Source: Phototrophicus methaneseepsis (GTDB lineage Bacteria; Chloroflexota; Anaerolineae; Aggregatilineales; Phototrophicaceae). Taken from it: a stretch of DNA of 64,000 nucleotides. Every line of letters begins with the position of its first letter. Within the stretch, counting starts at the first letter, position 1. The notes under the pieces are model-generated. The model worked only from the letters and a program-made list of their open reading frames with translations. It searched no databases and had not been told where the DNA came from. Position numbers and translations under genes: made by a program. Location of the stretch: assembly GCF_015500095.1 (NCBI RefSeq), contig NZ_CP062983.1, positions 1,798,001-1,862,000 on the forward strand. The letters run 5' to 3'. Of the stretch, positions 1-8,404 are shown piece after piece.

Positions 1-355
1 GATCCAGTAGTTCCACCACGTAACTTGCGTAAGCGCCCCGCCCTAATTCTTCTCTCAAGGGCAGGTAAGGTTCTGTCATTTCTGCTTGTACGAGGATATC
101 AAGCTCACGCCCTTTGCTGAGCAAGACTTCCGCCCGTGTGAATAACTCCACATGCCCTGTCTTTTTACTGGCAGGCTTACGCGCACCCTTGGCAACAGCA
201 TCGATTTTGCCGTGATCAGGGGTGAGCAAGGTGAGCAAGCGGTCAGCTTCGCCCAGGTTGCGCCGTTTGAGGATAATTGCCTGTGTGCGATAGGTCCGTT
301 GGCGGCGCGTGTTTGGGTTCACATCGGGATTCAAAGCGAATGATCCTTCGCTCAT
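1..355 (-). CDS. recO: DNA repair protein RecO, N-terminal part (cut by window start)
   Basis: The first 118 codons are visible, and the rest lies to the left of the window. After about 20 unconserved residues comes the RecO OB-fold start: a YRTQAIILKRR strand, then LGEADRLLTLLTPDHGKI and AVAKGARKP, then a GHVELFTRAEVLL strand and an ELDILVQAE segment. RecO helps RecR load RecA onto SSB-coated single strands in RecF-pathway gap repair. The C-terminal zinc-finger part is not visible. The chosen ATG at 355 gives a short N-terminal extension, so a later start is possible. The gene is divergent from the MgtC-type gene. Family assignment is from recalled sequence pattern. Confidence 0.88.
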   Translation of the reverse strand, partial: MSEGSFALNPDVNPNTRRQRTYRTQAIILKRRNLGEADRLLTLLTPDHGKIDAVAKGARKPASKKTGHVELFTRAEVLLSKGRELDILVQAEMTEPYLPLREELGRGAYASYVVELLD

Positions 356-481
356 GGCTGAACAAGACACATTGTGCATCCTCACTGTATGATACTGCAA
401 ATTGGGCTATTTCGTAGCCTTCTTCACGTTTTTCTGTAAGTCTGTCTGTGCAGTCTTCTCTCATACAGTATGGAAGCGTTT

Positions 482-624
482 AGGGCATCTGTGCGAGGCA
501 TCTACAGCGGTAACCTGCTGAGGCCGATGGGTTTCCGTCAGGGTCGGTATGGCCGTCTTTAAGTATGAGAGGACCTGATGTTTAGAGAGCTAGCGGGATG
601 TATCGCCATCTGGAAAGCCTCCTA
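482..624 (+). ncRNA. Candidate structured leader upstream of mgtC, M-box-like
   Basis: GAGGC at about 495-499 can pair with GCCTC at 617-621, closing a 125-nt element. Inside it, GGCCGATGGGT...GTCAGG resembles the conserved internal loop of M-box (ykoK) magnesium riboswitches, and GCCATCTGGAAAGCCTC resembles the M-box 3' end. The downstream gene is MgtC/SapB, a family often linked to Mg2+ limitation. The resemblance is judged by eye from memory. No terminator stem is seen after the element, and a promoter lies between it and the gene. It could be unrelated structured DNA. Confidence 0.28.
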
Positions 625-659
625 TACTCTGAAAATATATTGTTTTAATAATAAGTAAC

Positions 660-688
660 TTGACTTGAAATCATATTCCTCATAAGAT
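660..688 (+). promoter_or_regulatory. Promoter for the MgtC-type gene
   Basis: TTGACT at 660-665 is followed by a 17-bp spacer and TAAGAT at 683-688, close to the sigma70 consensus and in AT-rich DNA. Transcription would start near 695, leaving a 40-nt leader with an AAGAGGG ribosome binding site. It would bypass the structured element to its left. Confidence 0.55.
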
Positions 689-734
689 TAAGAACCATTT
701 AACTTTTTAATATATTCTTAACAAGAGGGTTCAT

Positions 735-1283
735 ATGACATCCCTCCTTAGCCTTGAGGAGCAAATAGTCCTTGCGCTCAACCTCACGTTGGCCCTGGTG
801 TTGAGCAGTGTAATCGGGATGAACCGTGACCGTGTGAATAAATCTGCTGGCTTGCGGACGCACATGCTCACAGGGACCGGATCGTGCCTCTTTACGATTG
901 TGTCGATGTATGCTTTCCCAGATGCGGATTCATCCCGTGTGGCAGCCAATATCGTGACGGGTATAGGCTTCCTCGGTGGGGGCATTATTATCCAGCGCAA
1001 AAATGAAACTTATGATGTGACCACTGCCGCAGGTGTATGGGCGACGGCAGCGATAGGGATGGCGGTCGGCGTGGGGGCGTGGTTCCTGGCGATTTATGCG
1101 ACGATCATGGTCTGGGTGACGCTGGCTTTACTGAAACGCGTAAAGACTGTGAAGTTGCCCTTTAACACAGGGCGTGATGAGAATGATGACCTGACCCCAC
1201 TCAACAGTGCGCCGACTGTGATTCCGTCCAGGCCGGAGAAATCGCGTTATTATCGCAAACAAGGAGCGGTCATCAATCAGTAG
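735..1283 (+). CDS. MgtC/SapB family membrane protein
   Basis: This 182-residue protein has the MgtC/SapB N-terminal membrane domain. It contains a first helix at about 10-28, an IGMNRDRVNKSAGLRTHML stretch typical of the family (IGxERExxxkxAGLRTH), the AANIVTGIGFLGGGIII glycine-rich helix near residues 70-87, and a TTAAGVWATAAIGMAVG helix near 105-121. It lacks the extra C-terminal soluble domain of Salmonella MgtC and ends in a short charged tail. Family members sit in the inner membrane. Some act in virulence and Mg2+ limitation, but the transport role is unsettled. AAGAGGG lies five bases before the ATG. The upstream leader may sense magnesium. Confidence 0.9.
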   Translation: MTSLLSLEEQIVLALNLTLALVLSSVIGMNRDRVNKSAGLRTHMLTGTGSCLFTIVSMYAFPDADSSRVAANIVTGIGFLGGGIIIQRKNETYDVTTAAGVWATAAIGMAVGVGAWFLAIYATIMVWVTLALLKRVKTVKLPFNTGRDENDDLTPLNSAPTVIPSRPEKSRYYRKQGAVINQ

Positions 1284-1324
1284 GTCTTCTGTAGGTATCG
1301 CCGCCCTCTTATGAGAGGCCATGT

Positions 1325-1966
1325 TCAGACGTTCTTGCGTTTGCGGCGCAATTTGTTGATTTGCTGTTCTTGCTGCACAGTTGCCCACCACATGCCACAA
1401 GCTAACCCTGTCGCGACCAGAAAATGGATAGACAACACGGTCGTCACCTGGCCAACGAACAGATCTGGCAAGACGGAAAGCGACAGCAGCATCATCAATA
1501 TTGCGACAGCACCGGAGATAACGATCGCTGCCCATGACAGCCAGGGGTGATGCAGCAAACGGCTTGCTTCACGGACGATCTGTTTGGTCTGTGTTGGCTT
1601 GAAGAGCGTCTTGCGGTGGAACCGGAAAGCCAGGATGCCATAAAAGCTCGCCAAGGCAAGCGAAAAGGGCCATAGCGTAAATCCAATTAATGCCTCTAAA
1701 AGCATCGTGACCAGGGCCGCGCCAAGCAGCCAACGACTCGCTTGCTGCGTCATGCGCCTTTTGTCGTTGAGGTAGCCCAGTAACGGCCTGTTGCATAAGA
1801 CAGGGGCTGTTGCAAAGTCATCATAGGCCAGGGCTTGCAGGTCCGTCATAGATACCTGTTCAGGCGCTCTGGCTTGTGACTGCTGAGCTTGCATTTGTTG
1901 GAATAGCAGCAGGGCTTCCTGATAATTCTGGGCATCAAAGACGGCTTGGAGGCGTGCATCTGGCAT
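1325..1966 (-). CDS. Predicted membrane protein, unknown function
   Basis: I do not recognise this 213-residue protein. The first 70 residues are soluble and Gln/Ala-rich (DAQNYQEALLLFQQMQAQQ), suggesting a helical or TPR-like start. Two hydrophobic helices follow at about 75-115 and two more near 140-190, and it ends in a basic tail (NKLRRKRKNV) expected on the cytoplasmic side. It lies 78 bp downstream of the HAD phosphatase gene on the same strand, so the two may be cotranscribed. The stop faces the mgtC stop across a 41-bp gap. A GAG eight bases before the ATG is the only ribosome-site signal. Confidence 0.72.
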   Translation of the reverse strand: MPDARLQAVFDAQNYQEALLLFQQMQAQQSQARAPEQVSMTDLQALAYDDFATAPVLCNRPLLGYLNDKRRMTQQASRWLLGAALVTMLLEALIGFTLWPFSLALASFYGILAFRFHRKTLFKPTQTKQIVREASRLLHHPWLSWAAIVISGAVAILMMLLSLSVLPDLFVGQVTTVLSIHFLVATGLACGMWWATVQQEQQINKLRRKRKNV

Positions 1967-2044
1967 GGCAAATTCTCATGACTACGATCATTTTTATTAT
2001 AAAGTCATATCGCAGTTGCCTGGCTTAAGATATTTATCAGGGTA

Positions 2045-2569
2045 TTACTTTTCCAGTTCGTCCAATAAATCCAATAGTTCCAGTGGGTTATGGAGAGTGT
2101 ACTGGGGTACTTCATTGGCATCGACCGGGATTTTGTTACGACGTGGGGACCAATTTAGCCATACGCTGATGAGGCCAAGTTCATTTGCGCCTTTCACATC
2201 GCGTTCCAGCACATTGCCGACCATCACCACACGCCCATAATCGCCTTCTTCAATGCCGAGCTGCTCTAGCGCACACCGGAACATACGGGCATCTGGCTTG
2301 CTGACGCCGACCGTTTCAGAAATAGCGTAAGCGTCGAACAGATTATAGAGATCATAGGGGCCGAGGTTATTGGTGAAGGTATCACAGGGACCATCTGCGA
2401 CGAGGGCCAACGGATAGCCGCGGGCCTTGAGTGCTTTAACCAAATCCGCTGCGCCTGGGATGAGTTCTGCACGTAAGGAAACGCCTTCAGGTGTTTTCAC
2501 TTCCGTGGCTTCATCGACCAGCGTATCTCCACAGTCGAGGCAAACGGCCAGAATTTTTCGGTTCATCAT
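2045..2569 (-). CDS. HAD-superfamily hydrolase
   Basis: This 174-residue protein has the HAD core. Motif I is CLDCGDTL (nucleophile Asp12), motif II is in YPLALVADG, the motif III Lys is in VSKPDARMF, and motif IV is VMVGNVLERDVKGA. Motif I has the DxGDT form in place of DxDGT, so the second acid sits one residue later. This form occurs in several phosphatase-like HADs. The cap is small. The substrate cannot be told. It begins MMN, so the start may be 2566. It is probably cotranscribed with the membrane-protein gene downstream. Confidence 0.86.
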   Translation of the reverse strand: MMNRKILAVCLDCGDTLVDEATEVKTPEGVSLRAELIPGAADLVKALKARGYPLALVADGPCDTFTNNLGPYDLYNLFDAYAISETVGVSKPDARMFRCALEQLGIEEGDYGRVVMVGNVLERDVKGANELGLISVWLNWSPRRNKIPVDANEVPQYTLHNPLELLDLLDELEK

Positions 2570-2717
2570 TCGTGCTTTCTTTATGGTTACTGTGGGTACA
2601 ACGTTAGCGTAAACCCGTTAAACATCACCCTATTGTAACCAACTTGCGCGCATCCAAAGGGTGAACTTACTCGTTACTTTGCCTATGATTAACCTCTTTA
2701 AGCTTTGTTGACCTGAC

Positions 2718-2746
2718 TTGGCGGCCTTTCTGCAAAGGTGTAAACT
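2718..2746 (+). promoter_or_regulatory. Candidate promoter of ade
   Basis: TTGGCG at 2718-2723, a 17-bp spacer and TAAACT at 2741-2746 lie 40 bp before the adenine deaminase start. Both boxes are off consensus by one or two bases. Confidence 0.4.
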
Positions 2747-2785
2747 GCACGGTTAATTACTGACCAACTACAAGGAGCCATCGAG

Positions 2786-4579
2786 ATGCGCCAACCCTGG
2801 CACGCTGTCGCTCAAAACCTGGTTGATGTCGCCATGGGGCGGCAATTTGCGGAAATGGTCATTCGGAATGGACGTTGGGTCAATGTGCATACACGAGAAG
2901 TCATCCCCAATATAGATATCGCGGTTCACAGCGGGCGTATTGCTTATGTTGGCCCGGATGCTGAATACTGCATTGGCGATGAGACAACCGTCATCCATGC
3001 GGAAGGTGCCTATTTGGTGCCGGGCCTAACAGATGCTCATATGCATGTCGAGAGCAGCATGTGTACGATAACGGAGTATGTGCGGACGGTTTTGCCGCAT
3101 GGTACGACGGCTATCTTCGCAGACCCGCACGAAATCGCGAATGTCTTTGGCCTGGATGGCGTCCGGATGATGGTCGATGAAGCGGCGGAAATGCCGATTA
3201 ACGTCTTCGTACAGATGCCTTCCTGTGTGCCTTCCGCCCCAGGTTTGGAGCGCCCTGGGGCCAGCATCACAGCGGAAGATGTCGCGGAGGCCATGCAGTG
3301 GCCCGGTATCATCGGCCTGGGCGAGATGATGAACTTCCCTGGTGTGTTCAACAACGACCCTGCAATGCATGACATCATGGCAGAGACAGCCAAAGCCGGT
3401 AAAACCATCGGCGGCCATTATGCCAGCCCGGACCTGGGCCGCCCGTTCCATGCTTATATTGCAGGTGGTCCGGCGGATGATCACGAGAATACCCGCGAAA
3501 TGGATGCTATCGAACGGGCGCGGCGCGGTATGCGGCCTATGATGCGGCTCGGTAGTGCTTGGTACGACATCGAAGCACAGGTTACGGCCATCACAGAAAA
3601 AGGGCTGGATCCGCGCAGCTTTATCTTGTGTACGGATGATGTCCATGCCGGGACGCTTGTTGAAGAAGGGCACATGGACCGTGTCCTGCGTCATACGGTG
3701 GCGCTGGGCCTGGACCCCCTGGTTGCGATCCAGATGATGACGATTAACACAGCCCAGCACTTCGGCGTTGATCGTGATTTAGGCAGTATAGCACCGGGGC
3801 GCTATGCCGATATTGTATTGACCGATAGCCTGGAAGCTTTTAAAGCTAAGACGGTCATTGCGGCGGGGCAAGTGGTCGTGGTCGAGGGTGAGCTTGCAAT
3901 TGATTTGCCCCCTTATGCACATGCGGATCGCTTTAAGCAGTCAGTCAACCTGGGGCCGCTGGCCTATGTGCAGCCGGATGCATTTAAAGTGCCTTCTGCC
4001 CATAATCCGACGGTGACCGTGAACGCGATTGGTGTCATTGAAAACCAAGCGCCAACGCGGCATATGCGCGTGGCGTTACCCGTCAAAAATGGTGAAGTGC
4101 TGCCGGATATGGGCCAGAATGTGGCTCGCATCGCCTTGCTTGAGCGTCATAAGGGTACAGGCGACTTGGTTAATGGCTTTGTGCATGGCTTGGGCCTGGA
4201 TGTGCCCTGCGCGATAGCAGCGACAGTTGCCCATGACAGCCATCATCTGATCGTCGTCGGCACGGATACCGGCGATATGGCAAAGGCTGTCGCGCGTTTA
4301 TCGGAAGTCGGCGGCGGGGTTGTCGTCATGCGCGAAGGGGCGGAACTCGCCCTGGTGGAACTACCCATCGGCGGCCTGATGAGCAATGAACGCGCTGAAA
4401 TCGTCGCTCAGAAATCCGCGGCTATGGTGCAGGCCATGCGCGATTGTGGCTGCACGCTCAACAACGCCTATATGCAATTTAGCTTGCTGGCGCTGGTCGT
4501 CATCCCTGAAATCCGTATTTCCGACTTAGGCCTCGTCGATGTGACGCAGTTTAAGCATATTCCGGTGATTGCAGACTAG
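2786..4579 (+). CDS. ade: Adenine deaminase
   Basis: The 597-residue protein matches the length and motifs of bacterial adenine deaminase (adenine to hypoxanthine plus ammonia, purine salvage, cytosol). The amidohydrolase metal motif is DAHMHVESS (His85, His87). FADPHEIANV follows near 111-120, then GLGEMMNFPGV and, after the barrel, MMTINTAQHFGV and GSIAPGRYADIVL. The C-terminal domain ends with the conserved LPIGGLMS...L...NNAYMQFSLLALVVIPEIRISDLGLVDV stretch seen in the family. AAGGAG lies eight bases before the ATG. The gene is monocistronic, with a candidate promoter at 2718 and a strong terminator at 4601. Confidence 0.95.
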   Translation: MRQPWHAVAQNLVDVAMGRQFAEMVIRNGRWVNVHTREVIPNIDIAVHSGRIAYVGPDAEYCIGDETTVIHAEGAYLVPGLTDAHMHVESSMCTITEYVRTVLPHGTTAIFADPHEIANVFGLDGVRMMVDEAAEMPINVFVQMPSCVPSAPGLERPGASITAEDVAEAMQWPGIIGLGEMMNFPGVFNNDPAMHDIMAETAKAGKTIGGHYASPDLGRPFHAYIAGGPADDHENTREMDAIERARRGMRPMMRLGSAWYDIEAQVTAITEKGLDPRSFILCTDDVHAGTLVEEGHMDRVLRHTVALGLDPLVAIQMMTINTAQHFGVDRDLGSIAPGRYADIVLTDSLEAFKAKTVIAAGQVVVVEGELAIDLPPYAHADRFKQSVNLGPLAYVQPDAFKVPSAHNPTVTVNAIGVIENQAPTRHMRVALPVKNGEVLPDMGQNVARIALLERHKGTGDLVNGFVHGLGLDVPCAIAATVAHDSHHLIVVGTDTGDMAKAVARLSEVGGGVVVMREGAELALVELPIGGLMSNERAEIVAQKSAAMVQAMRDCGCTLNNAYMQFSLLALVVIPEIRISDLGLVDVTQFKHIPVIAD

Positions 4580-4600
4580 GTTTCTCGCACATAGCGGCCA

Positions 4601-4636
4601 AAAAAGAGGGATATCATCGTGATGCCCCTCTTTTTG
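4601..4636 (+). terminator. Terminator of ade, probably bidirectional
   Basis: AAAAAGAGGG (4601-4610) pairs with CCCTCTTTTT (4626-4635), and ATCA/TGAT can add a small inner stem. A-runs and T-runs flank it on the two sides, so it could also stop the convergent ThuA gene. Confidence 0.8.
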
Positions 4637-4649
4637 TAACGAGAGCTTA

Positions 4650-4680
4650 TATCCCAACTTTATCCCAAGTATCTGGGATA
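4650..4680. repeat. 11-bp phased TATCCCA repeats
   Basis: TATCCCA occurs at 4650 and 4661, and its inverse TGGGATA is at 4674-4680. The CCC/GGG cores begin at 4653, 4664 and 4675, exactly 11 bp apart. The last two copies form a perfect 7-bp inverted repeat. The same motif and period occur upstream of dnaN. Confidence 0.55.
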
Positions 4681-4707
4681 TATCGCTCAATTTCGGCCTC
4701 TTGATGC

Positions 4708-5352
4708 TTATTTACTGGCCCAAAGCAGGCCGCGACGGACCATTTCCTGTGCTTCGTAGACATCAAAATCGCTGTTAACGTGGCCTACAGAGCTGTAAAA
4801 GACGCGCCCCGCGCCGTATTGCTTGGTCCAGGTTACAGGCATGACGACACCATCTATCCAGGCGGCGTGGTCGCCAGTGAAGGTGGTCGTTGCCAGCACG
4901 TTATTAGCCGGATCTGTGTGCATATAATATTGTTCGGAGTGCATCGCGAAGTCATTCAGGCCAGCCGTGATTTCGTGGTCGTGATTGGTGATCTGCACGG
5001 TATAGTCGATGATATTGCCTGGATGCGCGACCCACTGCCCGCCGACCATGAACTGGTATTCGGTGCTATCGCGGAACGAATCGCCCATGGTGCCATGCCA
5101 ACCAGCCAGGCCCACGCCGCTTTCAATCGCAGCGGTCAAACCCTGGATCTGCTCTTTCTCAATTTTGCTCATCGTCCATACTGGCACGATCAAATCTAGC
5201 CCACGTAGCATATCCACATCCGTGAGCACATCCATGTTATCGTATAGAGCCACCTCATAATCGGCCTGCCGCAGCAGCTCGGCAAAACGGGCGGAGGTGT
5301 CTTTCGGTTCATGGCCTTCCCAGCCACCCACAAACATCAGTGCTTTTTTCAT
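4708..5352 (-). CDS. ThuA-like domain protein
   Basis: The 214-residue protein is a single ThuA-like domain with a class I glutamine-amidotransferase-like fold. Evidence is the start [25 protein letters not shown], the [16 protein letters not shown] segment, [12 protein letters not shown] and the end [10 protein letters not shown]. ThuA was named from trehalose utilisation in rhizobia, and homologues often sit near sugar-oxidoreductase genes. The substrate is unknown. It lies 149 bp downstream of the M24 peptidase gene on the same strand. An AGGAAAGAC-type site precedes the ATG. Confidence 0.85.
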   Translation of the reverse strand: MKKALMFVGGWEGHEPKDTSARFAELLRQADYEVALYDNMDVLTDVDMLRGLDLIVPVWTMSKIEKEQIQGLTAAIESGVGLAGWHGTMGDSFRDSTEYQFMVGGQWVAHPGNIIDYTVQITNHDHEITAGLNDFAMHSEQYYMHTDPANNVLATTTFTGDHAAWIDGVVMPVTWTKQYGAGRVFYSSVGHVNSDFDVYEAQEMVRRGLLWASK

Positions 5353-5501
5353 AATAGTCTTTCCTTAGTTGTGTTTCTTTAAAAGCCAAATATTTAAAAC
5401 AATGCCAGATCGTGAGCGCGCCCTCATGTGTGTGTCGTATGCTGCTGCCTGATGACACGTGCCGATGAAGGCGCGCTGTGCGATCCATATCGCGATGTGA
5501 T

Positions 5502-6647
5502 TTAGTCGATGACGACTAATTCCTGGAAGCCGGAGGTCAGCGGTTCGCCTTTGCCCTCACGCACGACGACGATGTCTTCTACACGTGCGGAAGGCCCTGC
5601 ATCTTGCAGAATGCTCGGTTCGTCCGTGAACAGCATCCCTGCTTGCAGTGGCGTGTGGTCGCTGGCTGTCAGGAAGGGCGGCTCGTGGACATCCATGCCG
5701 ATGCCGTGGCCCAGACGATGGCGGAACAGCGGCCCCATTCCCGCTTCTTCGATGACACTGCGCGCAGCGGCGTCGGCTTCTGCGGTGGTGTTGCCCACCT
5801 TAAGCGCAGCCATGCCCGCGGCTTGTGCGGCCATCACAAGGCCGTGTACTTTGATAATTTCGTCATTCGGCTCCCCAAACCAGACGGTACGCCCGAAGTC
5901 GTAGCAGTAATCATCCAGGATAGCGCCGAAGTCGAACAGGATAGCGACCGGCGGCTCTAAGACACGCGGCATCGTTTCTAGCCGTTTGCCCAGGACGAGC
6001 GGGTGATTTACGCCGGAGTTATACAGGGAGGTGGTGAAGCTCTCGCCCAGGGAGCCATGCTTACGCAGTTGATAATTGACTTCCGTCATGACTTCAAGCT
6101 CGGTCATGCCGTGCTTCAGATTCTTGATGGTATCCGCGAAGGCGGCCTCTGTGATGGCCCCCGCTTTACGTAGGATGTCAATTTCTTCTTCGCTCTTAAT
6201 GACGCGCCGCTTGCGGGTGATTGTTGTGCCAGAGACGAACTTAACACCAGGGAGCATCTCCTGTAGATGGATGAGCGTTTCGCCATGGGTGCGGTCCCCA
6301 ACGGCGATAGTTGGTGATTCTGGCAGGTCCATCTGCTTGAGGATTTTTGCGACCATTTCCGCCGGGTCACCATGATCACCCAGGACGAGTAGTTCAACAT
6401 CACTGCTGCCGATCAAGCCGCCGAACTCCGCTGTCATACGAGGCAATGTCAGGACAGGGGGTTTGTTCGGGGCGATCCAGCCACCTTCCAGCCATCCGCC
6501 AGGGTGCATCGTCCAACCATAGTTGGGGATGTCGCGAGGTACGCCTGTCAGGTAGTTCAAATCGGCTGAGATGGGGAAAAAGGCCAGGTCCGCCTGCCCT
6601 TCTAGGTCTTGCTGGAATTGCGTCATTCGGGCTTTGTAATCAAGCAT
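5502..6647 (-). CDS. M24 family metallopeptidase (Xaa-Pro peptidase-like)
   Basis: This 381-residue cytosolic protein has the two-domain aminopeptidase P/prolidase layout: a creatinase-like N-terminal domain (about 1-150) and a pita-bread catalytic domain. The dinuclear metal ligands are visible as Asp in LFDFGAILDDYCYDFGRT, His in RLGHGIGMDVHEPP, Glu in MLFTDEPSI and Glu in ARVEDIVVV. The family cleaves X-Pro bonds or hydrolyses related amides. Substrate specificity cannot be read here. The upstream 260 bp hold no other gene. The ThuA gene follows downstream and may be cotranscribed. Confidence 0.9.
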   Translation of the reverse strand: MLDYKARMTQFQQDLEGQADLAFFPISADLNYLTGVPRDIPNYGWTMHPGGWLEGGWIAPNKPPVLTLPRMTAEFGGLIGSSDVELLVLGDHGDPAEMVAKILKQMDLPESPTIAVGDRTHGETLIHLQEMLPGVKFVSGTTITRKRRVIKSEEEIDILRKAGAITEAAFADTIKNLKHGMTELEVMTEVNYQLRKHGSLGESFTTSLYNSGVNHPLVLGKRLETMPRVLEPPVAILFDFGAILDDYCYDFGRTVWFGEPNDEIIKVHGLVMAAQAAGMAALKVGNTTAEADAAARSVIEEAGMGPLFRHRLGHGIGMDVHEPPFLTASDHTPLQAGMLFTDEPSILQDAGPSARVEDIVVVREGKGEPLTSGFQELVVID

Positions 6648-6907
6648 AGTGTGATTTCCTCAAGAGATAGTGCTGGGGGCGATCCCCGACTGTCAACAGA
6701 TTGTTCTGAGTCTACCGGAGCGCTCGTTATTCTGCTATGTCCATATTCGTGTGAATAGGATTGTGTGCCGGTTGATCTGCCAGGGGTATGAATGCCTATG
6801 TTACAAGAACACCGGGATAAATGTGCCCAACGTGTGATTGTGCCGAATCGCGGCCTGGGCTATGCTGGTTTGAGTGATGCCTCAAGGCAAAGGACACGGA
6901 GTAAAGG

Positions 6908-7528
6908 ATGCCGAACATGAAACGATTGATCAGGCTTATCTGTATCGGGCTGATGCTGGTAGGAGGCCCTGTCCTTGCACAGAGTACCTCTCCGACACCT
7001 GTGGCGCCCTCGCCCCAATTCGCCACAGAGGCCACAGTCGCCAGCGTCGATGTCTACCGCCTGAATGTGCGCAGTGCACCATCGACAAATGGCCTGGTGC
7101 TGACGATCATCGAGTATGGCAGCATCTATCCCATTGTGCAGAAAAGCGAAGATGGTGAATGGTATCTGCTGCAGATCGGTAACTTCCAAGGGTGGGTCAG
7201 TGCAGAGTTGGTGATTGCTGCCAATACGGAGGATTTGCTGTCCCTGCAAGAGATACGAGAGCAGCAGATACAGACTGCTGTCGAGAGCTTCCTGGCGAAT
7301 ACGTTTAACACGGTGACGACGACTGGCAACCTGAATATGCGCACAGGCCCCAGCACGAACTTCCCCATTGTTGGGCGCATCCCGGAGGGTGGGCGCGCTG
7401 CTCTGGTGGCTCGTAATGCTTATGGCACCTGGTGGCAGGTGAATTATGGCGGCCTTGTTGGGTGGGTGAGTGGCGGCTTTCTCGTCTTTAGCACCAATAC
7501 GGATCTCTCCCTAGTGCCCGTGCAATAA
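6908..7528 (+). CDS. Secreted protein with two SH3b domains
   Basis: The 206-residue protein starts with a signal peptide (basic MPNMKRLIRLI, hydrophobic core, cut near VLAQS). Two bacterial SH3 domains follow, near residues 38-98 (LNVRSAPSTNGLV...W...GWVSAELV) and 132-195 (LNMRTGPSTNFPIVGRI...WWQVNYGGLVGWVSGGFLVF). A Gln-rich helical spacer lies between them. SH3b domains usually bind peptidoglycan or other wall polymers. This protein has no catalytic domain, so a surface-binding role is inferred. GGAG sits six bases before the chosen ATG. Its stop is eight bases from the stop of the convergent TetR gene. Confidence 0.85.
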   Translation: MPNMKRLIRLICIGLMLVGGPVLAQSTSPTPVAPSPQFATEATVASVDVYRLNVRSAPSTNGLVLTIIEYGSIYPIVQKSEDGEWYLLQIGNFQGWVSAELVIAANTEDLLSLQEIREQQIQTAVESFLANTFNTVTTTGNLNMRTGPSTNFPIVGRIPEGGRAALVARNAYGTWWQVNYGGLVGWVSGGFLVFSTNTDLSLVPVQ

Positions 7529-7535
7529 TCCCTGA

Positions 7536-8213
7536 TTATGTGATGGGCGTGTCATCTCGCTTTTCAGGGATCATAAAGCCTTCTGCCAGCACCGTCGCCA
7601 TCTTTGTGATGGCCTTGCCAATGATCGGCATCAGCAGCAGGGGGCGCAGCATCTTGAGCGCGTCTTCAATGAAATCGATGAGCTTATAAGTGGCGCGTTG
7701 TTGCGGCGTCTGGTCATATAGCCAGAACAGCATAACCAGCACATGCCCTGTCGCTAACATCGTGCCCAGGCTGCCAATCAGGGCGTCTCTGGGGCGGTCT
7801 GTAGCGCCTTCTACCATTGCCTGGAAGTGATGGGTCATCTCACGGCGCATGGCACTGAGGCGCTCCGCTAAAGGCGATTGGCCTTCTTCAAGCGAAGAAG
7901 CAAAGAGGGCGGCTATCGCACTGCGTTGCGGGGCACAGCGGGCAATGCTGGCTTTTAAAATTGTGACGTAGCGCTCTGCTAGAGTCTGGAATGGGAGCTG
8001 TGCCATCTGCTGGAGCATAGCGGCGTTGAGTGCTTCGTAATGGGCAAGGGCAACAGCTTCTTTGCTATCGTAATAGTGATAGACCAGCCCCAGCGAACAG
8101 CCTGCTGTGGTCGCGATTTCTCGCATCGTGGTCTGTGCATAGCTCTGGGCGGCAAAATGCCCCAGCGCTGCTTGTAAGATGCGTTCGCGGGTTTGTTCAC
8201 CTCGGGTCATCAT
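7536..8213 (-). CDS. TetR family transcriptional regulator
   Basis: With the start at 8213 the protein has 225 residues. The N-terminal HTH domain is clear: TRERILQAALGHFAAQSYAQTTMREIATTAGCSLGLVYHYYDSKEAVALAHY. A helical ligand-binding domain with a hydrophobic C-terminus follows. The frame is open upstream to 8315, but AGGAG at 8219-8223 lies five bases before the ATG at 8213 and the TetR domain begins at once, so the shorter form is preferred. The ligand and target are unknown. The divergent neighbour across a gap is the histidine kinase region, and no transporter is adjacent. Confidence 0.9.
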   Translation of the reverse strand: MMTRGEQTRERILQAALGHFAAQSYAQTTMREIATTAGCSLGLVYHYYDSKEAVALAHYEALNAAMLQQMAQLPFQTLAERYVTILKASIARCAPQRSAIAALFASSLEEGQSPLAERLSAMRREMTHHFQAMVEGATDRPRDALIGSLGTMLATGHVLVMLFWLYDQTPQQRATYKLIDFIEDALKMLRPLLLMPIIGKAITKMATVLAEGFMIPEKRDDTPIT

Positions 8214-8404
8214 TTGTGCTCCTGACTGCGCTTGCGCTGTCAATGTCACTGGTGAAGAGGGGGAAGTCCGGTTGGTTGGCGTCTCTGGCACAGAAAGATG
8301 CTCGCAATCTGTCATAGGCAGGTTGCGCTCAATCTAGCACGGAGCATGAGGCGGGTCAAGCAACAGCCTGGGCCAGATGTTACTTCTTCAGCACAGAGGC
8401 CTAC

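Larger units (their letters stand above)
356..734. other. recO-mgtC intergenic region
   Basis: This is a 379-bp divergent gap. The left part (about 480-625) is rich in short inverted repeats and is described separately as a candidate structured leader. The right part (about 625-734) is very AT-rich and holds a good sigma70-type promoter. I see no open frame with a ribosome binding site here. Confidence 0.6.

Noticed and set aside
243-464. Leftward 73-codon frame upstream of recO
   Set aside because: It overlaps the recO N-terminus in another frame and has no ribosome site or family.
3026-3760. Leftward open frame (244 codons) inside ade
   Set aside because: Antisense to conserved adenine deaminase motifs; His/Arg-rich composition typical of a shadow frame.
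7536-8315. Longer TetR frame starting at 8315
   Set aside because: AGGAG with proper spacing precedes ATG 8213, and the added 34 residues are low-complexity with no match.
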